Of a stretch of 64,000 nt of DNA, positions 42,004-51,915 are shown piece after piece. Location of the stretch: positions 99,426 to 163,425 of the forward strand of contig CAZBZU010000002.1 of NCBI GenBank assembly GCA_964496495.1. The letters are read 5' to 3'. Below the pieces are notes generated by a model. That model made no database searches, was not told where the DNA came from, and worked only from the letters and a program-made list of their open reading frames with translations. Origin of the DNA: JASBRS01 sp964496495 (GTDB lineage Bacteria > Deinococcota > Deinococci > Deinococcales > Trueperaceae). How positions within the stretch are numbered: the stretch's first letter is position 1; each line of letters opens with the position of its first letter. The translations under genes were made by a program, and so were the position numbers.

Positions 42004-43124
42004 GAATTTGCACCGCACTCCCGCTGCTCGTGCTCGCCGGTTTGGCTTGGGCTCAACAGACCCCGACTACCCCGGCTCAGCAGCTCCCCGCGCAGCAGCA
42101 CAGCCAGACAGCCCAACAAGGCGCGCTCGACCTGCCGCAGGCGCTGGCGCGCGCCTACCTGCAGGGCACGGCGCTCGCCACTGCGCAGACCAACCTGCAG
42201 AACGCGCAGCTGCAGCTGAAGGCCACGCTGGCCGACCCCTCCACGCTGGTGGTCGCCAAGACGCAGGCGCAGCAGACCGTGGCGCTCGACACCGTCAGCG
42301 TGGACGCCACCAAGCTGCAGGTGCTGCAGAGCGTGGCGAGCGCCTACCTGTCGCTCTACGAGGCGCAGCAGAACGTGGCCCTGACGCAGGCCAAGCTGGA
42401 TCTCGCCAACAAGAACCTGGCCGTTTCCGAGGCCAAGTTCCAGGACGGCAACGCCACGGCGTTGGCGGTGTCGCAGGCGCGCACCGCCCAGCAGAGCGCG
42501 CAGCAGGACCTGGCCAACGCCCAGGCCAAGGTGCCGGTGAGCGAGGCGCAGCTGGCGACGCTGCTGGGCGTGACCAACCTCGGTTCGGTGACGGTGGCGG
42601 CGCCGCCGACGTTCCCCGAGCTCACGGTGAAGCTCCCCGACCTCCAGGCCGGCCTGCTGCAGCGCTTGCCGAGCGTGGTGCAGGCCAAGCAGTCGGTGGA
42701 CCTCTATAGCCTGCAGGCGAAGCTCTACGACAACGACTACACCCCGCGCATGACCTACCAGACGGCGAAGACCTCGCTCGACAACGCTCGGCGCTCGCTC
42801 GACAACGTGCGGCGCAACGCCGACACCAGCGTGGCCAACGCCTACCAGGCGGCGATGAACGCCTACGCCAACATCGCCATCGCCCAACAGAACCTCGCGA
42901 ACAGCAAGCAGGTGCTCGCCCAGGACCAGGCGGCCTACCAGGCGGGCACGGTGGCGGCGGTGCAGGTGCAGTCCGACCAGGTGAACGTGACCTCGGCGCA
43001 GTTCAGCCTGCTGCAATCGGTGGATACTTACCGTAACGCTCTCGTGACGCTGTCCGTCTCCGCCGGTCGAGACCTTACCGGGCTGGTGGCGCCGGCGACG
43101 TCCGGGTCGGGAGGCGGATCGTGA
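42000..43124 (+). CDS. Short TolC-like coiled-coil protein apparently lacking beta-barrel strands, operon 2
   Basis: 374 residues with signal peptide (ALPLLVLAGLAWAQ). Long Gln/Ala-rich helices in two repeats: LQNAQLQLKATLADPSTLVV running directly into AKTQAQQTVALDTVS, and YDNDYTPRMTYQTAKTSLDN. In both places full-length TolC proteins have tens of residues of beta strand, and here there are none. It resembles the 381-residue protein of operon 1 in length, motif and gene position. It may be a soluble periplasmic tunnel component or a co-assembly partner. Overlaps neighbours by 4 nt on both sides. Confidence 0.85.
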   Translation: MRICTALPLLVLAGLAWAQQTPTTPAQQLPAQQHSQTAQQGALDLPQALARAYLQGTALATAQTNLQNAQLQLKATLADPSTLVVAKTQAQQTVALDTVSVDATKLQVLQSVASAYLSLYEAQQNVALTQAKLDLANKNLAVSEAKFQDGNATALAVSQARTAQQSAQQDLANAQAKVPVSEAQLATLLGVTNLGSVTVAAPPTFPELTVKLPDLQAGLLQRLPSVVQAKQSVDLYSLQAKLYDNDYTPRMTYQTAKTSLDNARRSLDNVRRNADTSVANAYQAAMNAYANIAIAQQNLANSKQVLAQDQAAYQAGTVAAVQVQSDQVNVTSAQFSLLQSVDTYRNALVTLSVSAGRDLTGLVAPATSGSGGGS

Positions 43125-44773
43125 AACCTCGGGGCTGGGCGCTCCTCGCCGTCGTGGTGATCGCAGCGGGCCTCGCCGGGTACGGCCTGCGCGGCAGCCT
43201 GAGCGGCGGCTCGGGGAGCTCCGGCGGCGCGACGTCGACGACCCCCGTCGCTGGCGGGCGGGCACCTGGTGGCGGCTCGCGCGGCGGCGGTTTCCCTGGT
43301 GGCGGTAGCCCCGCCGGCGGCTTCGGTGGCCGCGGCGCCACCGTCACGGTGCAGGCGGTCGCCGTCGCGAGCGGCCCGCTGGTGGCGCAGCGCACCGCCA
43401 CCGGCACGGTGGTGCCGGTCACCCAGAGCAACGTGGCGGCCCAGGCCTCCGGCACCGTGAAGTCGCTGCTGGTGTCCGTCGGCGACGACGTGACCGCCGG
43501 CCAGCCGATCGTGCAGCTCAACACCGCCAACCTCGAGCTCGCCCTCTCGAACGCGCAAACCCAGCTCGCGACCGCGCAGATCAACCTGCAGACGCAACAG
43601 ACCAACACGCAGCAGGCCACCACGCAGCTGCAGAGTCAGCTCGACTCCGCGCAGGCGGCGCTGGCGGCCGCGCAGTCGAGCTACGACTCGGCCCAGAAGG
43701 TCTACGCGCTCGGCGGCGCCTCCAAGGCGAGCGTGGACAGCGCGCGCAGCCAGCTGGCACAGGTCAAGGCCAACGTCTCCTCGGCCCTGAACGCACTCGA
43801 TCAGAACCAGCGAGCGCAGTCCGAGAGCCTGCAGCAGCTCAAGCTTGCCGTGGCTCAGGCGCAGAACGGCGTGAAGCAGGCCGGGCTGAGCCTCGCCAAC
43901 GCCACCATTCGCGCCCCCTTCGACGGCCAGCTGGCGTCGTTCTCGGTGGCGCAGGGCGAGTACGTCGGCCCCTCCACCGCCGTCGCCACCGTCGTGAGCG
44001 CCCGCCGCCAGGTACAGCTGAGCGTGCCGCCATCGGACGCCGCCGCCTTCGCTGCGGGCACGACGCTCACGTTTGCGTCAGGCGTGACCAAGTTCCCGAT
44101 CACCGTCGAGCAGCGACCGGGCGCGGCGGCGAACCAGGCCGTCACCGTCACCGCCGCCTTCGCCACCGGGGCGGCCGCCGACCCACCGGCGGTGGGCGTC
44201 GTCGGCACGGTGGACTACAAGGTCACCCTGGCGACCGCCACCCTCGTGCCCATCACCGCCATCCAGAACGACGGCGACAACACCTTCGTGTACGTCATCC
44301 AGAACGGCAAGGCGGTCCAGACCGACCTGACTATCCTTGCCCAGGCCGGCAACCAGGCCGCGGTGAGCGGCGTGCCGTCCGGCGTGAAGGTCGTCGACCA
44401 GCCGCCCCCCGGCCTGCTGAACGGGGCCAGCGTGAGCGAGGTCGGCGCGGCGGGCGCAACCGGTGCCACAGGGGGCGTCCGCACGGGCGGTGCCGGGAGC
44501 GCAGCTGGTGGTGGAGCTGGTGGTGCAGCTAGCGGTGCAGCTGGGCGTGCAGCTGGCGGCGCAGCCGCTGGCACCGCCAACGGCAGCCGCTCCGGTGGCA
44601 CGCCTGGTAGAACCGCCGGTGCGTACGGAGGCGCGGGCGGCGCGGGCTCGTCGTCGGGCGCCGCGTCGTCGGGCAACGCCGCGGCCCGTGGCTCCGGGTC
44701 GAGCGGTTCCGCGGCCGGTGGCAGCACACCGTCGACGGGTTCGGGCGGCGGCGCCGCCACGGGAGGTCAGTGA
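43121..44773 (+). CDS. RND periplasmic adaptor (MFP) with Gly/Ala-rich tail, operon 2
   Basis: 550 residues. It has an N-terminal membrane anchor (WALLAVVVIAAGLAGYGL) rather than a lipobox, then a Gly-rich linker, lipoyl halves (VAAQASGTVKSLLVSVGDDVTAG and ATIRAPFDGQLASFSVAQGEYVG), a coiled-coil hairpin (about 145-245), and a barrel and proximal domain to about 430. The last 110 residues are a Gly/Ala/Ser low-complexity tail not found in the operon 1 adaptor and unusual for the family. Overlaps the upstream and downstream genes by 4 and 1 nt. Confidence 0.92.
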   Translation: MKPRGWALLAVVVIAAGLAGYGLRGSLSGGSGSSGGATSTTPVAGGRAPGGGSRGGGFPGGGSPAGGFGGRGATVTVQAVAVASGPLVAQRTATGTVVPVTQSNVAAQASGTVKSLLVSVGDDVTAGQPIVQLNTANLELALSNAQTQLATAQINLQTQQTNTQQATTQLQSQLDSAQAALAAAQSSYDSAQKVYALGGASKASVDSARSQLAQVKANVSSALNALDQNQRAQSESLQQLKLAVAQAQNGVKQAGLSLANATIRAPFDGQLASFSVAQGEYVGPSTAVATVVSARRQVQLSVPPSDAAAFAAGTTLTFASGVTKFPITVEQRPGAAANQAVTVTAAFATGAAADPPAVGVVGTVDYKVTLATATLVPITAIQNDGDNTFVYVIQNGKAVQTDLTILAQAGNQAAVSGVPSGVKVVDQPPPGLLNGASVSEVGAAGATGATGGVRTGGAGSAAGGGAGGAASGAAGRAAGGAAAGTANGSRSGGTPGRTAGAYGGAGGAGSSSGAASSGNAAARGSGSSGSAAGGSTPSTGSGGGAATGGQ

Positions 44774-47700
44774 TGGACGACGAGGGCGACGGTCGTTTGA
44801 ACGGTCGCTCCGACGACCGCACGGACGGCCGTGAGGGCGGGCGCCCGGGCGAGGGGCGCGACCTCGCCGGCGACGACGCGCGCTCGGCCGCCGGCGATGG
44901 CGGCGCGCCGCCCGGCGGTGGCGGTGGGGCCGACCGGGTCGCGGATCTGGCGGACCGCAACATCGCCGAGCACGTACGGGTGAACCCGCTGGTCGGCCTG
45001 TCGGTGGCGCGCTACGTGCTAGCCATCGGCATCTTCGTGGGCGTGGTGGTGTTCGGCCTCATCGAGACGAGCCGCCTGGGTGTCGACCTGCTGCCCCAGA
45101 CCAACATCCCGGTCGTGATGATCGCCACCAGCTACCCCGGCGCCTCGCCGGCAGTGGTCGACCAGCAGGTGACACAGGTGGTGGAGTCGGCGGTGTCGAC
45201 CGTCGGTGGCATCACCAGCATCAACTCCAACAGCGGCACCGGCTCGAGCCGCGTGATCCTGCAGTTCAACCCCGACGCCAACCAGGCCGCCATCGCCAAC
45301 GCCGTCGCCGCCCAGGTGGCCTCGCTGCGCGGCCTCCCGAGCGGTGCCAGCTCGCCCATCGTGCGCACCTTCGACCCGAACGCCCAGCCCATCCTGGAGA
45401 TGGGCCTGTGGGCGCCCGGCGCCAACATGAACGACCTCTACGCCTACGCCAACAACATCCTGGTGCCTGCCATGCAGCTGGTGCCGGGGGTGGCGAACGT
45501 GAGTGTCTCCGGCGGCTCGCAGCTGCAGTACCAGGTGCTGCTCGACCCCGCCAAGCTCAGCTACTACAACCTCTCACCGCAGCAGGTCAGCTCGGCCATC
45601 GGCTCCTCGATCGTCAACCAACCTATCGGCTCCATCACCCGCCAGAACGACGTGCTGACCTTCGCCACCAACAGCCAGCCGACCAGCGTCGCCGACATCG
45701 CGGGCATGGTGGTGGACAGCGCCCGCAACATCCGCGTGCAGGACCTGGGCAGGGTGCAGACGGCGTCGATCGCGACCAACTACACCCGCGTCAATGGCCA
45801 GCCGGCGGTGCTGCTGTCGGTGCAACAGGCCGCCGGCAGCAACGCGGTGGCGGTGGCGAGCGGCGTACGCAGCTACCTGGCGTCGACCACACTGCCGACC
45901 GGCTACCACGTCACCATCAGCAACGACACCACCGGACCCATCGTGGCGTCGGTCCACTCGACCTTCCACGAGCTGTGGATCACCGCGATCGTCGTTGCGA
46001 TCATCGTGCTGCTGTTCCTCGGCCGGCTCAACACCGCGTTCACGGTGATCCTGGCGATCCCCATCGCCCTGTCGGCCTCGCCGGTGCTCTACGGCCTGCT
46101 CGGCTTCACCTTCAACGAGGTGTCGCTGCTCGCGCTCATCGTGGCGATCGGCATCGTCGTGGACGACTCTATCGTGGTCGCCGAGAACGTCGAGCGCTAC
46201 CGCGCCATGGGCATGGACCGGCGCACCGCCGTGCTGCGCGGCGCCAGCCAGGTGTTCGGTGCGGTGACGGCGGCCTCGCTGTCGCTGCTGGCGGTGCTCA
46301 TCCCGGTGAGCTTCATGGGCGGCTTCGCCGGCAACTACCTGCGCCAGTTCGGGCTGGGGCTGGCCGCCGCCGTGTTCCTCTCCTGGCTCGAGGCGCTGCT
46401 GTTCCTGACCGTGCGCATGGCCTACATCGGCGATGCTCCACCGCAAGGCTGGCGCGACGTCGGCCGGCACCTGCGCGGCGTGACCGTTGCCGTGCGCTGG
46501 GGCTGGCGCAACTGGCGGCGGCCGTGGGGGCTGCTGGTGCTGGCGGGCGCTGCCTACGCCATGTGGCGCTTCCTGCCCCACCTCGACCTGCTGGCGGTCA
46601 TTGCCTACCCCGTTGCCCTGATGCTCCTCGCGTATCTGGTGCGGGCCGGCATGGCCCTGCTCGAAGCGCTCACAGGCACGCTGCACGGCCTCACGGAGGC
46701 GGGACTCAGGTGGACCCGCGACGGCTACACCAGCCTCCTGGGCCGCATGCTTCCCTACAGCGCGTGGGTGCTGGTGGGCGCGGTCGCGTTCCTGGTCATC
46801 ACGGTCGTGGTGATCGGCCCGCGCGTGACCCTCAACTTCGTGCCACAGACCGACTCCGGCTTGATGCAGGTGGGCGCCCGGCTGCCGTCGGGCACCACCC
46901 TGGCCGAGGCCAACCAGGTCGCTGGCAAGGTCGAAGACTTCCTGATGGCGCAGCCCGACGTGCGAACCGTGCAGACCAGCGTCAGCAGCAACGACATCAA
47001 CGTGCAGGCGCAGCTCGTACCCGTGACGCAGCGGCCGAGCATCTTCGCCCTTGGCGCGGAGTACCAGCGCTCGTTGCAGCAGGCGGTGGCCTCCATCCCC
47101 GACGCCCGGGTGTTCGTCCGCACCGGCGGCGGCTTCCGCGGGCAGGGGTCGGGGGTGACGTTCGGCCTGCTCTCCACCGACTACGCGCTGCTGAGCCAAC
47201 GCTTGCAGCAGATCCCGGACGCGCTGGCGGGCGACCCCAGCGTGCTCAGCGTGGACACCGGGGGACAGCAGGCGTCGCCGGAGTACGACTTCGTGCCCAA
47301 CCCCAACCTGCTCGCGGGTACCGGCATCTCCGCCTCGACGGTGGCCCAGACGCTGCGCAGCTACACCGGCGGCTCGACCGCCGGGACCGTGCAGACCGGC
47401 GGCGAAAGCAGCGACATCGTGGTGCGGCTCGACCCCGGATACCTCAAGGACGCCCAGTCGCTGCTGTCGCTGCCGATCTACTCGCCGACGCTCAAGACCA
47501 ACCTGCAGATCAGCCAGCTCGGCGCCATCGTGATGAAGCAGGCGCCCCTGCGCATCACCCGCAGCAACCGCCTCTACAGCACCAACTTCACTATCACGCC
47601 CGCCGCCAACGCGCCCAGCCCCATCGAGTTCCAGCAGCAGATCACCCGGGAGCTGACCCAGGCCGGCATTCTCGACAACAAGGTGATCATGGGTGCCGGT

Positions 47701-48369
47701 GACACCTTCGGCCGCGCCGGACTGTCACGCCAGCTCGGCACCCTGGGGCCGCGCGTGTTCGCGCTCGCCCTGCTGCTCGCGTACCTCGTGATGGGCGCGC
47801 AGTTCAACTCGTTCCGCTACCCCATCTACCTGCTCCTGCCGGTGCCGCTGGCGGTGGCGGGTGCCGTGTGGTTCCTGGTGGTGCAGGGGCAGTCGCTCGA
47901 CATCTTCAGCCTCATGGGGATGCTGCTCCTCATCGGGCTGTCGGCGAAGAACGCCATCCTGTACTTGGAGTTCGTGGTGGAGCGCATCGGCAAGATGCCC
48001 TTCAGGGAGGTCATGGTGGAGTCGGCACGGCTACGCTTCCGGCCGATCGTGATGACCACGCTGACGGTGCTCGTCATCAGCTTCCCGCTGCTCTTCGGGC
48101 GCGGTTCCGGCTCCGAGTTCAACCGCGGCATCGCCCTCGTGATGCTGGGTGGCATCGTGGTGTCGGCGTTGCTGACCTTCTTCGTGGTGCCTGCGGCCTT
48201 CTACCTCTTCGAGCGGCGGGCCCAGGACGCGCGAGCGGCGCTGGCCAGCGCCGACGGCCCGGCCGCGACGCATGCGGCGGCGCAGGCCCGTGAGCGGGGC
48301 GCCGACCGTGGCCCTGAGCGGGGCCGCGACCCTGGCCCCGAGCGCGCCGGCCGCCAGGCGAGCGATTGA
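44773..48369 (+). CDS. RND efflux pump (AcrB-like), operon 2
   Basis: 1198 residues. Proton-relay residues are intact: the Asp pair in IGIVVDDSIVVAENVERYR and the Lys in GLSAKNAILYLEFV. About 75 extra N-terminal residues (acidic, Gly/Arg/Asp-rich, probably disordered and cytoplasmic) precede helix 1 (VARYVLAIGIFVGVVVFGLIE). As in the operon 1 pump, a hydrophobic insertion sits between helices 6 and 7 (about 575-650; RRPWGLLVLAGAAYAMW, LLAVIAYPVALMLLAYLV). Inner-membrane proton-driven exporter using the adaptor and TolC-like proteins of this operon. Confidence 0.95.
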   Translation: MDDEGDGRLNGRSDDRTDGREGGRPGEGRDLAGDDARSAAGDGGAPPGGGGGADRVADLADRNIAEHVRVNPLVGLSVARYVLAIGIFVGVVVFGLIETSRLGVDLLPQTNIPVVMIATSYPGASPAVVDQQVTQVVESAVSTVGGITSINSNSGTGSSRVILQFNPDANQAAIANAVAAQVASLRGLPSGASSPIVRTFDPNAQPILEMGLWAPGANMNDLYAYANNILVPAMQLVPGVANVSVSGGSQLQYQVLLDPAKLSYYNLSPQQVSSAIGSSIVNQPIGSITRQNDVLTFATNSQPTSVADIAGMVVDSARNIRVQDLGRVQTASIATNYTRVNGQPAVLLSVQQAAGSNAVAVASGVRSYLASTTLPTGYHVTISNDTTGPIVASVHSTFHELWITAIVVAIIVLLFLGRLNTAFTVILAIPIALSASPVLYGLLGFTFNEVSLLALIVAIGIVVDDSIVVAENVERYRAMGMDRRTAVLRGASQVFGAVTAASLSLLAVLIPVSFMGGFAGNYLRQFGLGLAAAVFLSWLEALLFLTVRMAYIGDAPPQGWRDVGRHLRGVTVAVRWGWRNWRRPWGLLVLAGAAYAMWRFLPHLDLLAVIAYPVALMLLAYLVRAGMALLEALTGTLHGLTEAGLRWTRDGYTSLLGRMLPYSAWVLVGAVAFLVITVVVIGPRVTLNFVPQTDSGLMQVGARLPSGTTLAEANQVAGKVEDFLMAQPDVRTVQTSVSSNDINVQAQLVPVTQRPSIFALGAEYQRSLQQAVASIPDARVFVRTGGGFRGQGSGVTFGLLSTDYALLSQRLQQIPDALAGDPSVLSVDTGGQQASPEYDFVPNPNLLAGTGISASTVAQTLRSYTGGSTAGTVQTGGESSDIVVRLDPGYLKDAQSLLSLPIYSPTLKTNLQISQLGAIVMKQAPLRITRSNRLYSTNFTITPAANAPSPIEFQQQITRELTQAGILDNKVIMGAGDTFGRAGLSRQLGTLGPRVFALALLLAYLVMGAQFNSFRYPIYLLLPVPLAVAGAVWFLVVQGQSLDIFSLMGMLLLIGLSAKNAILYLEFVVERIGKMPFREVMVESARLRFRPIVMTTLTVLVISFPLLFGRGSGSEFNRGIALVMLGGIVVSALLTFFVVPAAFYLFERRAQDARAALASADGPAATHAAAQARERGADRGPERGRDPGPERAGRQASD

Positions 48370-48441
48370 GCGGCGGCTGACGGCGGAGCGGGGGCCGCCA
48401 CCGCCGTGCTGCGCGCGCCGGCCCGGCGGTGGCGGCCGAGC

Positions 48442-48470
48442 TTGCGCGCTCTCGGACGCTCGCCTATAAT
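48442..48470 (+). promoter_or_regulatory. rplU-rpmA promoter and long 5' leader
   Basis: TTGCGC (48442-48447), a 17-bp spacer and a perfect TATAAT (48465-48470). Transcription should begin near 48477, leaving about 160 nt before the rplU ATG at 48636. That leader is very GC-rich with several possible stem-loops and could hold an autoregulatory ribosomal-protein site, which I cannot confirm by eye. Confidence 0.75.
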
Positions 48471-48635
48471 GGGCGTTCTGGTGGCGGCCCGCGGTTGTGG
48501 CCGCGCACCTCGACAACGCGCACGAGGCGCCGGGCAGCCCTTCGCGGGGTGCGCCGGCGTGTGCTGCCGGTGCCTGCAGGTGCGGCGCCGAGTGGACCGT
48601 TCCGCCGAGGGAACCGGGTCCCGGGAGGTCGGAAG

Positions 48636-49451
48636 ATGTTCGCAATCGTTAGGTCTGGCGGCAAGCAGTACCGCGTGGCGGAGGGCGACGTGCTGCGCGT
48701 GGAGAAGCTTGCGGCCGAGGCAGGCGACGAGGTCGACCTGCCGGTCCTGCTGCTGGGCGGGGACGAGGTCCGGGTCGGCACCCCCCACGTCGAGGACGTG
48801 CGGGTCGTCGCCGAGGTGATCGAGCACGGCCGCGGGCCGAAGCTCGACATCTACAAGTTCAAGGCCAAGAACAACTACCGTCGTCACCGCGGACATCGCC
48901 AGGCTTTCACCGACGTCCGCATCGCCCGCATCGAAGGCGCCGGCGGAGGCCGCAAGGCGACCTCCAAGGCGGACAAGGCGGAGGCTCCGGACGCGAAGGC
49001 GGCCGAGACGAAGGCCGCCGATGCCAAGGCCGCCGATGCCAAGGCCGCCGAGCCCAAGCCCGGCGCGGCCGAGGTGGACACGGGCACGGCCGAGGCGGCT
49101 GCCAGCGACCGTGGCGGCCGCGCCTCGAAGCGCGGTGCCAAGAGCGCGCCCGAGAGCGGTGCCAAGAGCGCGCCGAAGGGCGCCGCCAAGGGCACGGCCA
49201 GCGAGAAGGCCGCCGGCGCCTCACGGGCGAGGTCCACGAGCAGGTCCGCGGCCAAGTCCACGAGCAAGTCAGCGGGCAAGTCCAGCAGCACGACCCAGGG
49301 CAAGAGCGCGAGCAAGGCCAAGAGCGCGTCCGGCTCCAAGGCCGAGACCGCGTCCAAGGGCGCGTCCAAGCGAGCCTCGGCGCCGAAGAAGGCTGCCGGC
49401 GGTGCCAAGGGCGCCAAGAAGACCGATGAGGCCGACAGGTCGAAGGAGTAG
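48636..49451 (+). CDS. rplU: 50S ribosomal protein L21 with histone H1-like C-terminal tail
   Basis: 271 residues, against about 100 in ordinary L21. Residues 1-101 are a normal L21 (FAIVRSGGKQYRVAEGDVL, FKAKNNYRRHRGHRQAFTDV), which binds 23S rRNA. Residues about 105-271 are a Lys/Ala/Ser/Thr-rich tail with repeats such as AADAKAADAKAAEPK and SKSAGKSSSTTQGKSASKAK. It is highly basic and presumably disordered, like histone H1 tails. The ATG at 48636 has a GGGAGG site. The tail has no internal stop and runs to 6 nt before rpmA, so it is a true extension rather than a separate gene. Confidence 0.93.
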   Translation: MFAIVRSGGKQYRVAEGDVLRVEKLAAEAGDEVDLPVLLLGGDEVRVGTPHVEDVRVVAEVIEHGRGPKLDIYKFKAKNNYRRHRGHRQAFTDVRIARIEGAGGGRKATSKADKAEAPDAKAAETKAADAKAADAKAAEPKPGAAEVDTGTAEAAASDRGGRASKRGAKSAPESGAKSAPKGAAKGTASEKAAGASRARSTSRSAAKSTSKSAGKSSSTTQGKSASKAKSASGSKAETASKGASKRASAPKKAAGGAKGAKKTDEADRSKE

Positions 49452-49457
49452 CGCGAG

Positions 49458-49736
49458 ATGGCTCACAAGAAGGGTGTAGGCAGCTCCAAGAACGGGCGCG
49501 ACAGCCAGTCGAAGCGGCTTGGCGTGAAGCGCTTCGACGGCCAGCAGGTCAGCGCCGGCAACATCCTGGTACGGCAGCGGGGCAGCAAGTTCAAGCCTGG
49601 GCACAACGTCGGCCTGGGCAAGGATTGGACGCTCTTCGCGCTCAGGGATGGCGTGGTGCGCTTCGCCGACCGCGGCAGCAAGGGCCGCTTCATCAGCGTG
49701 GAGGAGAGCGCCGGCGAGGCGATCCCCGCCGACTGA
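49458..49736 (+). CDS. rpmA: 50S ribosomal protein L27
   Basis: 92 residues, normal for L27. The N-terminus MAHKKGVGSSKNGRDSQSKR directly shows the mature form whose tail reaches the peptidyl-transferase centre, with no cleavable Firmicutes-type prepeptide. The GNILVRQRGSKFKPGHNVG core is typical. It follows rplU by 6 nt and precedes obgE, the usual bacterial order. Confidence 0.97.
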   Translation: MAHKKGVGSSKNGRDSQSKRLGVKRFDGQQVSAGNILVRQRGSKFKPGHNVGLGKDWTLFALRDGVVRFADRGSKGRFISVEESAGEAIPAD

Positions 49737-49837
49737 CGATCGGTGCGCAGGCAGGACGGCTCGGCCGCGCTCGCGGTCTGGCGGCGCGGCCCTGACGGGG
49801 CCGCGTTCCTGTGACCGGGCAAGGGCCGGAGGCCAGC

Positions 49838-51136
<1,299 letters not shown>

Positions 51137-51318
51137 GACGTCCCGGCGTCCGGCCGGTGCCGACGCGCGCGCGGCAGCTGCCGCTGGGGTCGGCTCCGCC
51201 ACGGTTGGAGGGGGCTGCGGTGTGGTTGAATAGCGATGCCGCCGCCGAGCGGCGCACGCCCGATGCCCCAACGCGCGCCGGGGTCGCGTCGGGCGCATGT
51301 CGACCGAACCGAGGAACC

Positions 51319-51915
51319 ATGGCCGAACGAGATCTGCTTCGTGATCAGGACCTATGTCGCAGGCCCGAGATAGCCGCCGTCCGACCGCGCGTCGAGGAGA
51401 TGGTGACGAGCGAGCGCTTCCAGCACATCCGGCGGGTGGCGCGCCTGGCGGTGACCATCGCCCGCGCCAACAGCTTCGCCGAGGGCGAGGCCGAGGCTAC
51501 CTGCCTGGCCGCCATCCTCCACGACGCCGCTCGCGACCTGCCGCCTGACGAGCTGTTCCGGCTGGCGCCACCCGAGAACCCGCTGGAGGAGCGGCAGCCG
51601 CTCTCGGTGCACGGCCGCGCCGCTCGCGTCATCGCGACCTCCTGGGGCATCGACGACGCGCGGGTGCTGGAGGCCATCGAGGGCCATGTCTTCGGCGTCG
51701 GGCTCGACAACCGGGTCGGCATGGCGGTCTACATCGCCGACGTCTGCGAGCCCGGCCGTGGCGTGAACGACGACATCCGCGAGCTCGCCATGCGCGACCT
51801 GGCGCGTGCCTACCGCGAGGCGGTGGCCTCGAAGGTGAGGTACCTACGCTCGTGCGGCAAGAGCGTTCATCCCGCCACCCTAAGGGTGTATGAGCAGATT
51901 TGTCACCAGGCGTAA
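51319..51915 (+). CDS. yqeK: HD-domain protein of the YqeK family (probable Ap4A hydrolase)
   Basis: 198 residues. HD-superfamily metal ligands are seen in FQHIRRVARLAVTIA, ILHDAARDLPPDELF, SVHGRAARVIATSWGI and the Asp of YIADVCEPGR, all in the order found in YqeK. That protein hydrolyses bis(5'-nucleosyl) tetraphosphate symmetrically. A nadD gene usually lies between obg and yqeK; it is absent here, and the 182-nt gap holds nothing coding that I can support. ATG 51319 is preceded by GAGGA. Overlaps the next gene by 26 nt. Confidence 0.88.
   Translation: MAERDLLRDQDLCRRPEIAAVRPRVEEMVTSERFQHIRRVARLAVTIARANSFAEGEAEATCLAAILHDAARDLPPDELFRLAPPENPLEERQPLSVHGRAARVIATSWGIDDARVLEAIEGHVFGVGLDNRVGMAVYIADVCEPGRGVNDDIRELAMRDLARAYREAVASKVRYLRSCGKSVHPATLRVYEQICHQA

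Noticed and set aside
45408..47702. 764-codon frame inside the operon 2 RND gene
   Set aside because: Shadow of the pump gene with no hydrophobic segments or motifs.
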